64,000 bases of DNA from contig OZ038450.1 in assembly GCA_964036195.1 (NCBI GenBank), forward strand, positions 27,468,794-27,532,793, in the 5' to 3' direction. Shown here one piece after another: positions 23,831-33,870 of the stretch (position 1 is the first letter of the stretch; every line of letters begins with the position of its first letter). Source of the stretch: Sphaerolaimus hirsutus (Eukaryota > Nematoda > Chromadorea > Monhysterida > Sphaerolaimidae). The notes below the pieces were generated by a model. It made no database searches and was not told where the DNA came from. It saw only the letters and a list, made by a program, of their open reading frames with translations. The translations under genes and the position numbers were made by a program.

Positions 23831-24100
23831 CAGAAATTTTATTGTATTTTTATTAAAATTGTTTTTTTATTCATGTTCCATGTTATTTTATTCTGAAATA
23901 TCATTAATAAAATAAAATGAAACCATTTTACAAAAATTTTACAAAACATCAGAATCTTGGGTGGAAGGCCATAAAACAATGTGCCCGCTAGAAGTATGCA
24001 GATGAATACAAAAAAAAATTATGTAGACTTGCGACACGGTTTGCGAGAAAGGTATCTGTTTGAATTTTGACCCCACAGGGGCCGGATAGATATGTAGCTA

Positions 24101-24550
24101 CCGTATATCCTTGAATAACACCCCAGGGGCGTTATTATTTTGTCAGAGGTTTTGGAGGGGGGAGTTATTCAAGGGGGTTACTATTCAAGGGGGGGAGTTA
24201 TTTTTTCCTCAGAACTTCCAGGAAAACTTTCAATTTATTCATTGTTTGTATGCATTCAGTCAACACAATCTAATGCAGAAAATGACCAGTTCAACAAGAA
24301 CAAAAACAACGTATCCATCCTAAAATTCGTGTTCATCGGCGTGTAGGTATGCATACGCTGCGTACACAAAATGTATCTGCTGTGCGGTCCCGGCCGTCGG
24401 CTAACATTCTTTTGTATTTTTCGTTTCACACACCAAACCCCATTTGCATTCGATGAATCAGCCCAGACATAGCTTTATTTTTCTGTTTGTCTCGTTTTCA
24501 TTTTCGTGTGTTGCTCATCGATCGTTTTACCCAGAGGGGGGACTTATTCA
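24101..24550. mobile_element. left part of a CCGTATAT-family MITE
   Basis: TA followed by CCGTATATCCTTGAATAAC and GGGGGGAGTTATTC-type words, inserted at TATGTAGCTA. The uninterrupted TATGTAGCTAATTGCTCC survives at about 27820-27840. The right end is missing, apparently by deletion. Confidence 0.6.
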
Positions 24551-24684
24551 TTTTTCAATCGCAACAATGAAAGCAACAACAAGGCACCAGTTCAGCAAAT
24601 TGGCAGCTAGAATCGTAAGCAACACGATAGAAAACATTTATAGAATTACAGACACTCAAGTTTTTGTAAAATTGTATTAAAATT

Positions 24685-26069
24685 TAGTGATGGAAAAAGC
24701 GCCAGGCTTTTGGCGCCAAGCGCCAAAAGCGCCATGGCGCTTTTCTGATCCCGGCGCCAAGCGCCAATGGCGCCAGAGCAAAATGGCGCCAAGCGCCAAA
24801 AGCGCCATGGCGCTTTTCTGCACCTCAGCGCCAAGCGCCAATGGCGCCAGAGGGTAATGGCGCCAAGCGCCAATAGCGCCAGCGCCAAAAAAATTGTTCT
24901 GCAATTTGATGGTAGAAAAATGTGTGCATAACTGTGTGTGACGTACCGCTGAAGTCCTAATAGTCCATTGAACTTGTGCCCATTCAAACAACCACTACAA
25001 TGTTAAAAATTGTTTAAATGCCCAGAGATATATTTTTCAGTCAAACATCATGACTGGGGAACTTTCATTGGGGAGATCTTTGTTTCTCACAGCTAAAAGC
25101 TGGAGTGATTTAAGGGGCGTATATAGCCATAAACAGTTGAAAATAGATGATAATACACGTTAAAGATGATGATTTTGAAGTCTGAAAAAGTATGAAAATC
25201 AGCATTTTTTTGTGAAAATTGGGGCAAAATTTCTCTAATAATCAGTCCGTATCTGGTTGCAGGTTGATTGGGGGGCACGAGGGATAGTAGCCTAAAATTA
25301 TGTTTCAGGTTAGATAGATAGATTCCACCCTGGGGGTGGATAGATAATTGCAGCATTTCAGGGTAACTCCACCGTCCCCTATAACCCCCCGCCAGACTGA
25401 ACCCCTGATTTAGACAGCAAGAAAGAATTGCGAGCAAAGCATAAAATGGGATTTATCGCCAGCACATTTGAACACCTTTGCTTTTATTGGATGTAGGTAC
25501 CTATATAAAGGCTGCCCTAAAATTAACTTATATTTATTCATTTGTCCTCAAAATTGATGTGGCGATTTCACCGTATTGGCGCTACACACACTAGTTTTCA
25601 CTGTGACCGATGTGAAAACTGAAATGGCGACATGGCGACATCCAGCCTACCATTTTTGTATGCTATATGTGTTTTTGTTTTAAAATTTTCAAATTTTAAC
25701 TTTCATTAATTTAAATTCCAATATCAATTGAAAAAAATAATTCAACCGTGTTCATTAATTTGCATTTGAAAAAATTTCAGTTTTCACACGAAGTCACGGT
25801 GAAAACTAGTGTGTGTAGGCACATTATAACAATTTCATATTATCATGGTTGGCGCTTTTTTGGCGCCATTTAAAATGCCAGCGCCAGGCGCCAATAGCGC
25901 CACCGGAAAATGGCGCCAAGCGCCAAAAGCGCCATGGCGCTTTCGCAGACCCCAGCGCCAAGCGCCAATGGCGCCAGAGCGTTTTAGCGCCAAGCGCCAA
26001 AAGCGCCATGGCGCTTTTTGCTTTGGCGCTAGCGCCAGGCGCCAGCGCCATGGCGCTTTTCCATCACTA
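24685..26069. mobile_element. hAT-like MITE, TAGTGATG / GCGCCA family (copy 2)
   Basis: Termini TAGTGATGGAAAAAGCGCC and TTTTCCATCACTA with a perfect 8-bp duplication TTAAAATT (24677-24684 and 26070-26077). The uninterrupted site is at 40160-40167. Both ends are GCGCCA arrays with GCGCCATGGCGC palindromes. The core (24890-25850) is single-copy-like and contains a smaller inverted-repeat unit at 25582-25818. Confidence 0.92.
25582..25818. repeat. short inverted-repeat unit CTACACACACTAGTTTTCAC
   Basis: Inverted termini of about 45 bp (CTACACACACTAGTTTTCAC and complement) around a 150-bp A+T-rich centre. Related ends occur at 33648 and 20755-20785. Target duplication not evident. Confidence 0.6.
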
Positions 26070-26144
26070 TTAAAATTGCACAAAAATTCAAATTTTTGTA
26101 CAATTTTAGTAAAATTTTACAAAAATTCGAATTTTAGTAAAATT

Positions 26145-26245
26145 GTAATGTCGAGACCGGAACCGGGACTGGCTTTTTTCTATTGTCGGGACCAGTACCG
26201 GGACAGGGACTGTGAGGTCGGGACTGGGACTGGGATTTGCTGAAC
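26145..26245. repeat. GGGACYGGGAC simple-repeat block
   Basis: Irregular repeats of GGGACCGGGAC/GGGACTGGGAC. The same block is at 40247-40310 in the paralogous segment. Confidence 0.7.
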
Positions 26246-26267
26246 CATGTAGCGGGACCATTGGCAC

Positions 26268-26631
26268 CATAAGTACTTGTGTGCTTGTGAATGTCACAAG
26301 CAGGATATTTGGTGTCACAAGCAGAAATTTCACTGTCACATTGTGACATTCACATGCGTGTATTGTACAAACAAGTGTGAAAGCTCAAAATTAACATGAA
26401 ATTGCTTAAATTGGCTCCATTTTGTGAATTTCCACCTTCATTATCAATATTTCCATCTAGGTATATACATATATATCTATTTTTAGCCTATTTTATTTGT
26501 ATTTATAGCGATTTCGAAATTTTTGTCTGGCTGCCAACTTCACATAAGGTCTCCGATAATAAGGTGTCACAGGATGAAATTTTGCTAATGTGAATGTCAC
26601 AAACACAAATTGGGACCTTGCGCCGCCTATG
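26268..26631. mobile_element. CATAGGCGGCG-family MITE (copy B)
   Basis: Left end CATAAGTACTTGTG, right end GACCTTGCGCCGCCTATG. Interior GTCACAAGCAGGATATTTGG and TATACATATATATC words. Same family as 46668-47041. Flanks here do not give a clean 8-bp duplication. The orthologous copy lies at 40330-40694. Confidence 0.7.
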
Positions 26632-26868
26632 GTGCCAGTGCTATTGTTTTCAGCGTGGCGCCGGTGTTGGTGCGGTGCGGTTCCATTTTTTGGCCAGTGC
26701 CCAAAGGCCCAATTTGCCAGGTGCCCTCTTTGAGGGCTGGCAGAGGTGCCGGTGCGGTGCAGTGCGGTGCCATATTTCCTGGTGCCTTTTCCATTACTTA
26801 GTGCTTGAATGCATCATTAGGAATGAGGAAGTGTGCTTGTACTGAAGTCCATTTGAACAACTACAGAC

Positions 26869-27354
26869 CAGAGTTGTTAAAAATACTGAACTTTTTTCAA
26901 GGTAAACGTAAATGTAAAGTATTTATTTTTACTCAACCCTGAGTACAGAAAACGTAAAGTTATTTTAAAATACTTTTACACTGCGTAAAACGTGAGTAAA
27001 CGTAAATACCAGTATTTTTACTCAGGGATAACGTAAAAGCTAGTATTTTTTCAATTTTGTACTGGAAAAACATAAAGGTGAGTAGAGCAAACATGGAAGT
27101 CATCGCTTTCCCTACCCGTCGCAACTTTGATCATTGCCGCTGCGATTTTCATAGCTACTTCAATTCGTTTTGAATGTTTTTTTTCTTGTTTTGCACCCCA
27201 TTATTTTTTGGAATTAGGTTTCCTGTACTCGCGTACTTTCAAAAAGCACACAAGTGAGTACCGGTATTGTTTTGGGAGGAAACGTAAACTTATTTACACA
27301 GTACTCAGGGATACGTAAAAGTCGAGTAAATGTAAATACATTTTAACAACTATG
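26869..27354. mobile_element. hAT-like MITE, CAGAGTTG family (copy B)
   Basis: Termini CAGAGTTGTTAAAAA / TTTTAACAACTATG with flanks CTACAGAC and CTACGGAC. Same insertion as 40927-41391, carried along by segmental duplication. The interior includes CCTACCCGTCGCAACTTTG. Confidence 0.85.
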
Positions 27355-27362
27355 CTACGGAC

Positions 27363-27955
27363 CCATGTTTCCGTGAGCGCAGAACAGCCAACTGTGAACT
27401 GACCGGATTGGTAGTAAGTGGGGAAGCAATGTCCGCTGCCCCCGTGCCTGCCTCTCGTTTTGCAAAACTCGTAGGGCTTGCATTTGTTGTTGCAGCGATC
27501 TGTGCAACAACATGCAGCTGCATTATCATTGTGTTATAGTAAAAATTTTTTTACTAAAATTGTTTTGTTTTTTAATTGTATTTTTTTATTTCATGTTCCA
27601 TTTTATTTTATTTTATTCTGAAATGCCATTAATATAATAAAATGAAACCATTTTACAAAAATTTTACAAATAACATCACAATCTTGGGTGGAAGGCCATA
27701 AAACAATGTGCACGCTAGAAGTATGCAGATGAATACAAAAAAAAATTTATGAAGACTTGCGACACGGTTTGCGACGAAGGTATCTGTTTGAAGTTTGACC
27801 TCACAGGGGCCGGATAGATATGTAGCTAATTGCTCCTCCCGAGGGAAAGATAGCTAAAAATTTGTTATTTTTGGGGGTAAGGGGGCGCTTGCTGGGGACA
27901 ACATATATAGGCTTTTTCAAGGTATAGAACAAAGAAAATGGGAAAAAATCACATA
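27363..27955 (+). repeat. duplicated segment shared with 41400-42086
   Basis: Includes copy B of the coding-like module (GGGCTTGCATTTGTTGTTGC), an A+T-rich CAGGGTTGG-family-like remnant, and GGGGCCGGATAGATATGTAG. It ends at CACATAAATAATAAA, which is the empty site of the MITE at 42087-42349. Confidence 0.7.
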
Positions 27956-28011
27956 AATAATAAATTGGGGGCGTAAGTACTTGTGTGCTTGTGAATGTCA
28001 CAAGCATGATA

Positions 28012-28480
28012 ACCGCTTTCCCTACCCGTTGCAACTTTGATCATTGCTGCTGCGATTATCACAGCTACTTCAATTCGTTTTGAATAGTTTTTTCTTGTTT
28101 TGCATCCCATTATTTTTTGGAATAATGTTTCCTGTACTTGTGTACTTTCAAAAAGTACACAAGTAAGTGAATACTGGTATTTTTTTCGGGATGAAACGTA
28201 AACGTATTTACACAGTACTCGAGTATACATAAAACTAGAGTAAACGTAAATACATTTTAACAACTATGCTACGGTCCCATGTTTCCATGACCGCAGAACA
28301 GCCAACTGCGAACTGACCGGATTGGTTTTTTCCATCAGAGACAGCGCGGCCCTTGTCTAAAGCGGGAACGCAACGGGAGCCCCTGCCACTATCTTTGCAA
28401 ATCTCGTCAGGCTTGCATTTGTTGTTGCAGCGATCTGTGCAACAACATGCGGCTGCATTATCTCAGACCATGGTTTTAGT
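28012..28480 (+). repeat. further copy of MITE core plus coding-like module
   Basis: Repeats the CCTACCCGTTGCAACTTTG core and CAACTATG end of the CAGAGTTG family (to about 28269), then the module ending GCTGCATTATCTCAGACC. A chimeric junction at about 27990-28012 joins the CATAGGCGGCG-family end to it. Confidence 0.6.
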
Positions 28481-28529
28481 AAAATTCGTTTTACTCAAAT
28501 TGTATTTTATTTTTATCAAAATTATATAT

Positions 28530-28855
28530 TTTGTGCAGGATATTTGGTGTCACATTGTGACATTCACATGTGTGTATTGTACAAACAAGTGTCAAGCTCA
28601 AAATTAACACGAAATTGCTTAAATTGGCTCCATTTTGCCAATTTTCACCTTCATCATCAATATTTCCATCTAGGTATATACACATATATATATATATCTA
28701 TTTTTAGCCTATTTTATTTGTATTTATAGCGATTTCAAAATTTTTGGCTGGCTGCCAACTTCACATAAGGGCTCCGATAATAAGGTGTCACAAGGTGAAA
28801 TTTTCGCTAATGTGAAGGTCACAAGCACAAATGGGGACCTTGCGCCGCCTAGGAT
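28530..28855. repeat. CATAGGCGGCG-family MITE, left-truncated
   Basis: Carries the interior (GGATATTTGGTGTCACATTG, CACATATATATATATATC) and the right end CTTGCGCCGCCTAG. The left terminus is missing. Confidence 0.65.
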
Positions 28856-28924
28856 TGAAGCAGCTCACCTTGCACAGCGACAAAATTCATGATAAGAAAC
28901 AATATGCACAGTGACAATACTCAC

Positions 28925-28966
28925 CCTTATTGGAGCCATTGCGCTTGGGCCTACCGCCTTCGCCAC
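28925..28966 (-). CDS. candidate 42-nt microexon
   Basis: On the minus strand a CTGATCGCAG acceptor-like site and a GGTGAGTATTG donor-like site enclose 42 nt, unusually G+C-rich, encoding GGEGGRPKRNGSNK in one frame. The sequence is absent from the paralogous segment near 42690. Only splice-like borders support it. Confidence 0.2.
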
Positions 28967-28986
28967 CTGCGATCAGGTACTAATAA

Positions 28987-29683
28987 AAGGCAATTGCTTT
29001 TGATGGATGGCAAATTATGGCAATTTTTTGTATTATTTACCTAAAAACATTTTTCAGTTTACAGGGAATATTGAGGCAGCTAACCTTGCACAGCCAGAAT
29101 ACTCATGATGAGAAAAAGTGGAATTATAGTTTTGTAGTCCATTTTGATGTATCACTTCCCAAGGGAATGACAGTGATGAGATTCTCCATTGCTTTTATAC
29201 TCTGAGTTCACAGACCTGTCTTTTGTTCAGAAACACATGTTGCCCCAGTGAACAAAGAGACACATTCTGCATGTCTTTGTTGCACCCTGGACTGATTTCC
29301 TTTGTGCTTTCATTCAAATTTCAGTCTGAATGAGTCATTAAATGGTTAACATTTTCAAAAGATGCATTATCTATTTTAGCCCCACTTTCATTATTTTTTA
29401 TTATTAGTCATTATTTCATTCACACTTATCCATTTGGAATGTTTGAGTACCATTTCAGCTGCATTTACAAAGGCAGTTTGCACCAGCTGGGGGGGTGGGT
29501 ACTCCACACTTTTCAGTGCTCTAGAAATTTTGAAACTGCATATTTTGTGTGCTTAGATGGTCTGTCGCTAATGAAGTGATTGAACTGAGTGCTAAACATA
29601 AATAGAAGAAATATGAGTGTACTCCACATAAAGTCAAAAAACTGCCCATCAATACAATAAAGCCGAGATCACAGCTAGCATTT
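28987..29683. repeat. duplicated segment, uninterrupted copy
   Basis: Highly similar to 42697-43159 plus 44701-44946. It contains the intact GTTTGAGTACCATTTC site at 29441, into which a 1.54-kb MITE is inserted in the other copy. Confidence 0.8.
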
Positions 29684-29743
29684 GAAAAAATGATAAATTT
29701 AAAAAAATATATATATATAAATACAATACCTGCATCCCACAAA

Positions 29744-29985
29744 TGGAACCCCACATCATATTATACAACACTTGCATCCTAAAATGGAACCCTACCCCCG
29801 ACAACCCTGCATCCTACAAATGGAACCCCACACCCTACAATACCTGTATCCTACAAATGGAACCCTACTCCCTACAGCACTCCAACCTTCTAACTGTACA
29901 CCCATGCGCTGCAACTCTACACCCTACACCCTAAACCCTACAACCCTACAACCCTCCCCCTCCCCCTCCCCCTCCCCCTCCCCAG
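29744..29985. repeat. CCCTA/CCCTCC pyrimidine-rich microsatellite abutting a splice acceptor
   Basis: Starts with repeats of about 30-40 bp built on CTACAAATGGAACCC, grades into CCCTACAACCCTACA and then into four to five copies of CCCTCC, ending CCCCAG directly at the cyclase exon. The final part is the polypyrimidine tract of the acceptor. Confidence 0.75.
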
Positions 29986-30198
29986 AAGAGATCACGGCGG
30001 GCGTGGTGGGCGGGCACGTCCATGCCGCGCTACTGCATCTTCGGCGACAGCAACAAGGTGGCCTGCCGACTGGAAGAGACCAGCCGCGCCCCTTGTATAA
30101 ACATCACAGAGGATACTAACAAGATACTCACTGAGAATAAGGGTTATATAACAAAGCCTAGGGGGAGATTATGGTATCGGTTTGGGGGGGGGGGATTT
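29986..30198 (+). pseudogene. guanylate cyclase catalytic-domain exon with frameshift
   Basis: Class III guanylate cyclases make cGMP from GTP. After an excellent acceptor (CCTCCCCAG) the exon reads EITAGVVG, then in a second frame MPRYCIFGD, RLEETS, PCINITEDTNKIL and GYITKPRG. This is the order of the cyclase C-terminal half, and the Cys of MPRYC is the GTP-specifying residue. Between AGVVG and MPRYC there is a tandem GGGC duplication (about 30008-30015). Family members have two residues there, so the extra 4 nt explain the frame change. Ungapped alignment also puts Lys where the family has the catalytic Asn of VNxASR. The exon end is uncertain: a GT at 30199 keeps phase with the next exon but leaves a poly-Gly insertion, and another GT at 30174 does not keep phase. 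Upstream exons are not found in the window. Confidence 0.75.
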
Positions 30199-30534
30199 GT
30201 GGGTTTATGGTTGAATACTAGAAGTGCTCAAATAAGTCCCTCCTCTATGGTGAAATTATTCAAGTTCTCTTACTATTGATGAGTTATTGGAATAAAATTA
30301 TCACTCGCTGCGACACAGTTTTTGTGCAAGCAATGCACTCACGCTTGGCTGCGTGTTGATACATTTCAACATATACTCATCAGCTGACCGCTCGATAACG
30401 CTCCAGCAGGATAGGTATACTCGGCAGACCGCACGCTATGCATTTTTCGGAAGAAAACACTCCATCGTGAATAAAATAAAACATTTTGAAAGAATTTTGA
30501 AACAATTTTGATTTTTTAACTATTATGTCATGAT

Positions 30535-31375
30535 CAACGATGGAAAAAACACAGAAATTGAACACAGAAACTCATTGAGTTTCTGTGTTTTTGTTTTACA
30601 CAGAAACACGGAAACTCACAAATTTTGAAAAACTCAAAACTCAAATGAGTTTTTTTTTGGAGAACACAGAAACACAGAAACACGGAAACACAGAAAAGTT
30701 TTTTGAGTTTTTGTGTTTTTTTCAGCGAAGTGGTTGTGGCTGAACACATTTTCAGAATGCACATGAATTCAGTTAAACTAAACAAGATAAGATATGCATG
30801 TACAGCATGTAAATATGTACATATAGTATTCATATTTTATGATGGAACAAAAAATAAATTAAAGATGGTATGCACATCTCCTGGTGGACATGTTTAAATA
30901 TATTTAGTTGTATTTCAAATCAATTCTGTAGTCTTCCATACAGTGCACATCCATTGAAGATTGTTGAAGTACTGCGTAAATTGTCGTTTGTGAGCATTTT
31001 GTTGATGCTGGTGTTGTGATGTGGGTGGATGTCCTCATTGAGGACATTTTTATGGACTTTTTCGACACTTGAATGAATACACATATGTTATGTGGGGTTA
31101 AAACATGTGCAAAACCAATATTTTATAAGAAAACTGCTGTTTCCACATCAAAATGCTGTAAATCAGAATTTTTTGGGGAAAACTCGAGTTTTTTTGACAA
31201 AAACTTGAGTTTTTTAGAAAGAAACTCAAAAAACTCGAGTTTTAACAAAAAACACAGAAATAAAAACAGAGTTACTCAAGTTTTTTTCGATAAAAAAACT
31301 CAAAACACAGGTATTCATTTTTGAAAAACTCAAAACACAGAAAGTGTTTTTTTTTGGAGAACTTACCCATCGTTG
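30535..31375. mobile_element. hAT-like MITE, CAACGATGG family (copy 2)
   Basis: Termini CAACGATGG / CCATCGTTG with a perfect 8-bp duplication GTCATGAT (30527-30534 and 31376-31383). Closely similar to 16029-17179 but without its nested insertion. Confidence 0.93.
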
Positions 31376-31658
31376 GTCATGATGGAGTTTTTCCTTCACA
31401 AAAATACATATCATGCGGTCCGTGAAATATAGCGTGTATCCTCGAATAAGTCCCCCGGGGAATTATTTTTTTGTCAGAACTTTTTGAGGGGGGAGTTAAT
31501 CAAGAGGGGGGAGTTATTTGAGGGGGGAGTTATTTTTTCATCAGAATATTAAGTAAAATGCATGATCAATATATTGTATAAATAGGGGTGAATTAGTTGC
31601 ATAAACCTGTAAGTCGGTATAGAAATTCATTAATACATGCAATGAAATGAATGGCAGT

Positions 31659-33052
31659 TAGCATTGAAAAAAATGGCCGATTTTGAGAAAATATAATTAA
31701 ATATTATCTCAGAAAATCTCTCAAGAAAAAAATATAATTAAATCTCTTGGGTCATTTTCGAAAATATAATTAAATCTCTGAAAAAATCTCTTGCTGTTCA
31801 AAAAATCTCATAAAATCTCTCAACATAAATTATGATTTAATCGATAGGTATCTCAAGGTGTTTGAACCAGAGGTGTTTGTTTGATGGGATATTAAGCGCC
31901 TTAAGCGTTGTCTCAGCTTTTACTACCATATACTACTACCTACTATCTAAATAATCAACAAAAATATAATTTAGGTACATTGTTCTCACGTGTGAAGATC
32001 GACACAGTATTTATCACCAAATTTTGGCATCTGTATTTGCAAAGCATGCAGTCAACTTTATATACAAAAGTATAGAACGGTGCCATTCTATTAGAAGCAA
32101 TATGGTATTAGAGTAATGACTAATGAGTACCTAAATACATTTACATTTCCTCTGAAAAAGTACCAGTACTCTCTTTTATGTATTCTTTTTGAAAGTTCTT
32201 GAGTACAGAGAATGTATTTCAGATAGACTTTTTATAGGCTCTTTCATGCTATAAAACAGAAAAAGGGAGAGAAGAACCTAAAAATATTTGCAAAAACAGC
32301 AAAAAATGGGTATATTAGCACATATATACCAGAGTTGTTAGAATTACTGAACTTTTGTAAAAGTATATGTAAATGTAAGTATTTATTTTGTACTCACCAA
32401 AAAGTATAGAAAATGTAAAATACTTTTTTTTTCTCGTACTTATGCATAAATGTCAGTAAATTACTTTTTTTCTCCAGGAAAATGTAAAAACGAGTACTTT
32501 CCCCTGGAAAACGTAAAAGCTACTACTTTTTACATGTGAGAGTGCGTTTTACGCTGGAAGACATCGAATAGATGTCGTTTTTTAGAGATAATTTCGTATT
32601 TTTCAGAAAAAAAATGATGATTTCTTCAAAATTTTATTATTTTAGCAACATAAACTGTGATTTTAGCAAAAAAATACATTTTCTCTGTACGCGTGTACTT
32701 TTAAAATGTACGTGTAAAAGTGAGTACATTACTTTTTTCAAAAGTATTTGTAAATGTATTTCACTCACGTACGCGTATTTTTCGAGTAAATGTACGTACA
32801 TTTTAAAAACTGTGATATATACCCAGTTAAAAATAGCTGAAAATAAGCAAAAAAGCACATGAACTAGTTGATTTAAAGGTGGAAATGGACAAAAATAGAG
32901 ATTTTCTCGAGAGATTTTCTCAATCAGAAAAAAATATAATTAAATCTCTCTGGAAAATCATGGAAAAAATATAAATCTCAGAAAATCTTATATTTTCTGA
33001 GATTTTCTGAGATTTTTTAAATATAAATCTCCGAGAGATTTTTACAATGCTA
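31659..33052. mobile_element. hAT-like MITE, TAGCATTG family (copy 2), nested
   Basis: Termini TAGCATTGAAAAAAAT / TTTTTACAATGCTA with a perfect 8-bp duplication ATGGCAGT (31651-31658, 33053-33060). Interior of GAGATTTTCTGAG and AATATAATTAAAT inverted words, itself interrupted at 32330-32814. Confidence 0.9.
32330..32814. mobile_element. hAT-like MITE, CAGAGTTG family, innermost
   Basis: Termini CAGAGTTGTTAG / TTTTTAAAAACTGTG with a perfect 8-bp duplication ATATATAC on each side. Core words TACTCACCAAAAAGTA and GTACGTGTAAAAGTGAGTAC. Confidence 0.85.
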
Positions 33053-33302
33053 ATGGCAGTGAAGTTACGCTGAAATAAATACATCCTTTTAGATAAAACC
33101 AACATAAAAAGTTGTTTTGTAGATGGTCATCTTAGTCACCCATTTAAGAGGGGGGAGTTATTCGAGGGATGGAGTTATTATTTCCTCAGTCTCCTAACAG
33201 GAGGGAGTTATTTGAGAGGGGGGGTTATTCGAGGGGGGACTTAATCGAGGATATACGGTATCTGCAAATACCAGTGCACATGCTTTTCCCTGTATCACGC
33301 AG

Positions 33303-33431
33303 GGCAAAGGGTGCGTGTTCACGTACTGGCTTTTGAGCAAAACCTCGAACAACATCGTGGACAACACGGGCGACACGACCAGCGCCGCCAGCGGCTTCTC
33401 CGGCGACAACAAGGACCGCTCCATCAAGTGA
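33303..33431 (+). CDS. guanylate cyclase, last coding exon
   Basis: After the acceptor TTTTCCCTGTATCACGCAG the exon opens in phase 0 with GKGCVFTYWLL. This matches the GKG-x-x-x-TYWL motif that closes the class III cyclase catalytic domain. A 32-residue Ser/Asn/Asp-rich tail follows, then TGA at 33429. Short tails like this are common after the catalytic domain. With 29986-30198 it forms the 3' end of one plus-strand gene separated by a 3.1-kb intron. Whether the receptor or soluble type is represented cannot be told from so little sequence. Confidence 0.72.
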   Translation, partial: GKGCVFTYWLLSKTSNNIVDNTGDTTSAASGFSGDNKDRSIK

Positions 33432-33516
33432 ACATTTGGAACTTTTCGGCAATTTTTGAGATTAATTAATCGGATTCGTTTGATTGGAAATTAATTGGCC
33501 AAAATTTGCCGTGCAG

Positions 33517-33614
33517 CGCGACTGGAATGGATGTTATATCGAACGGCGCGTCGACGGTGGACAGTGCAGCGAAACGTTCCCTGGATGACAAGGTGGAACC
33601 GGCGCTAGCGGATA
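33517..33614 (+). CDS. candidate exon with start codon, unknown gene
   Basis: Follows a TTGCCGTGCAG acceptor-like site and ends at a strong GATA/GTGAGT donor. ATG at 33527 opens a frame MDVISNGASTVDSAAKRSLD continuing to the donor. Composition is clearly G+C-richer than the flanks. It could begin a new gene with an upstream non-coding exon, or be an alternative cyclase tail. Confidence 0.35.
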
Positions 33615-33870
33615 GTGAGTGAGTTCAGTTTGCATAGACACACTGCCCTACACACACTAGTTGACAACGACACCAAACGTTAACTGGTTCCGATCTCAAT
33701 TTAAGGCTTGCTGACGAGCCGACGAACGACGTTCACATTCAAAGTGTTGAATAATGTTGCAAATGAAGCTGTAGTGTGGAAAAACATTGTGGTAAATATT
33801 TAAATATGTGCAATGCAACAGGTTGACTGAAATATATTTGTATACAACAATGTGTAGCGTTAGTCGTCAG

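Larger units (their letters stand above)
31432..33258. mobile_element. TA-target MITE, CCGTATAT family, outermost of three nested
   Basis: Left end GCGTGTATCCTCGAATAAG, right end ACTTAATCGAGGATATACGG, each next to TA, with GGGGGGAGTTATT words inside both ends. The interior is interrupted by the TAGCATTG-family element. Confidence 0.7.
30199..33302 (+). other. presumed cyclase intron filled with nested MITEs
   Basis: About 3.1 kb between the two cyclase exons. It contains the complete MITE 30535-31375 and the three-level nest 31432-33258 / 31659-33052 / 32330-32814. The acceptor of the last exon starts only about 45 bp after the outer nest ends. Confidence 0.6.

Noticed and set aside
23739..23896. 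Functional small membrane protein
   Set aside because: The hydrophobic frame recurs, but stop codons and frames differ among copies and no consistent start or end exists, so I record it only as a repeated module.
26268..26639. 8-bp duplication for the CATAGGCGGCG copy at 26 kb
   Set aside because: Flanks ATTGGCAC and GTGCCAGT look more like extended inverted termini than a direct duplication. Only the 46668-47041 copy shows a clean one.
29880..29985. Internal telomere repeat
   Set aside because: CCCTAMM units are irregular and grade into CCCTCC. No long array of a single canonical telomere unit.
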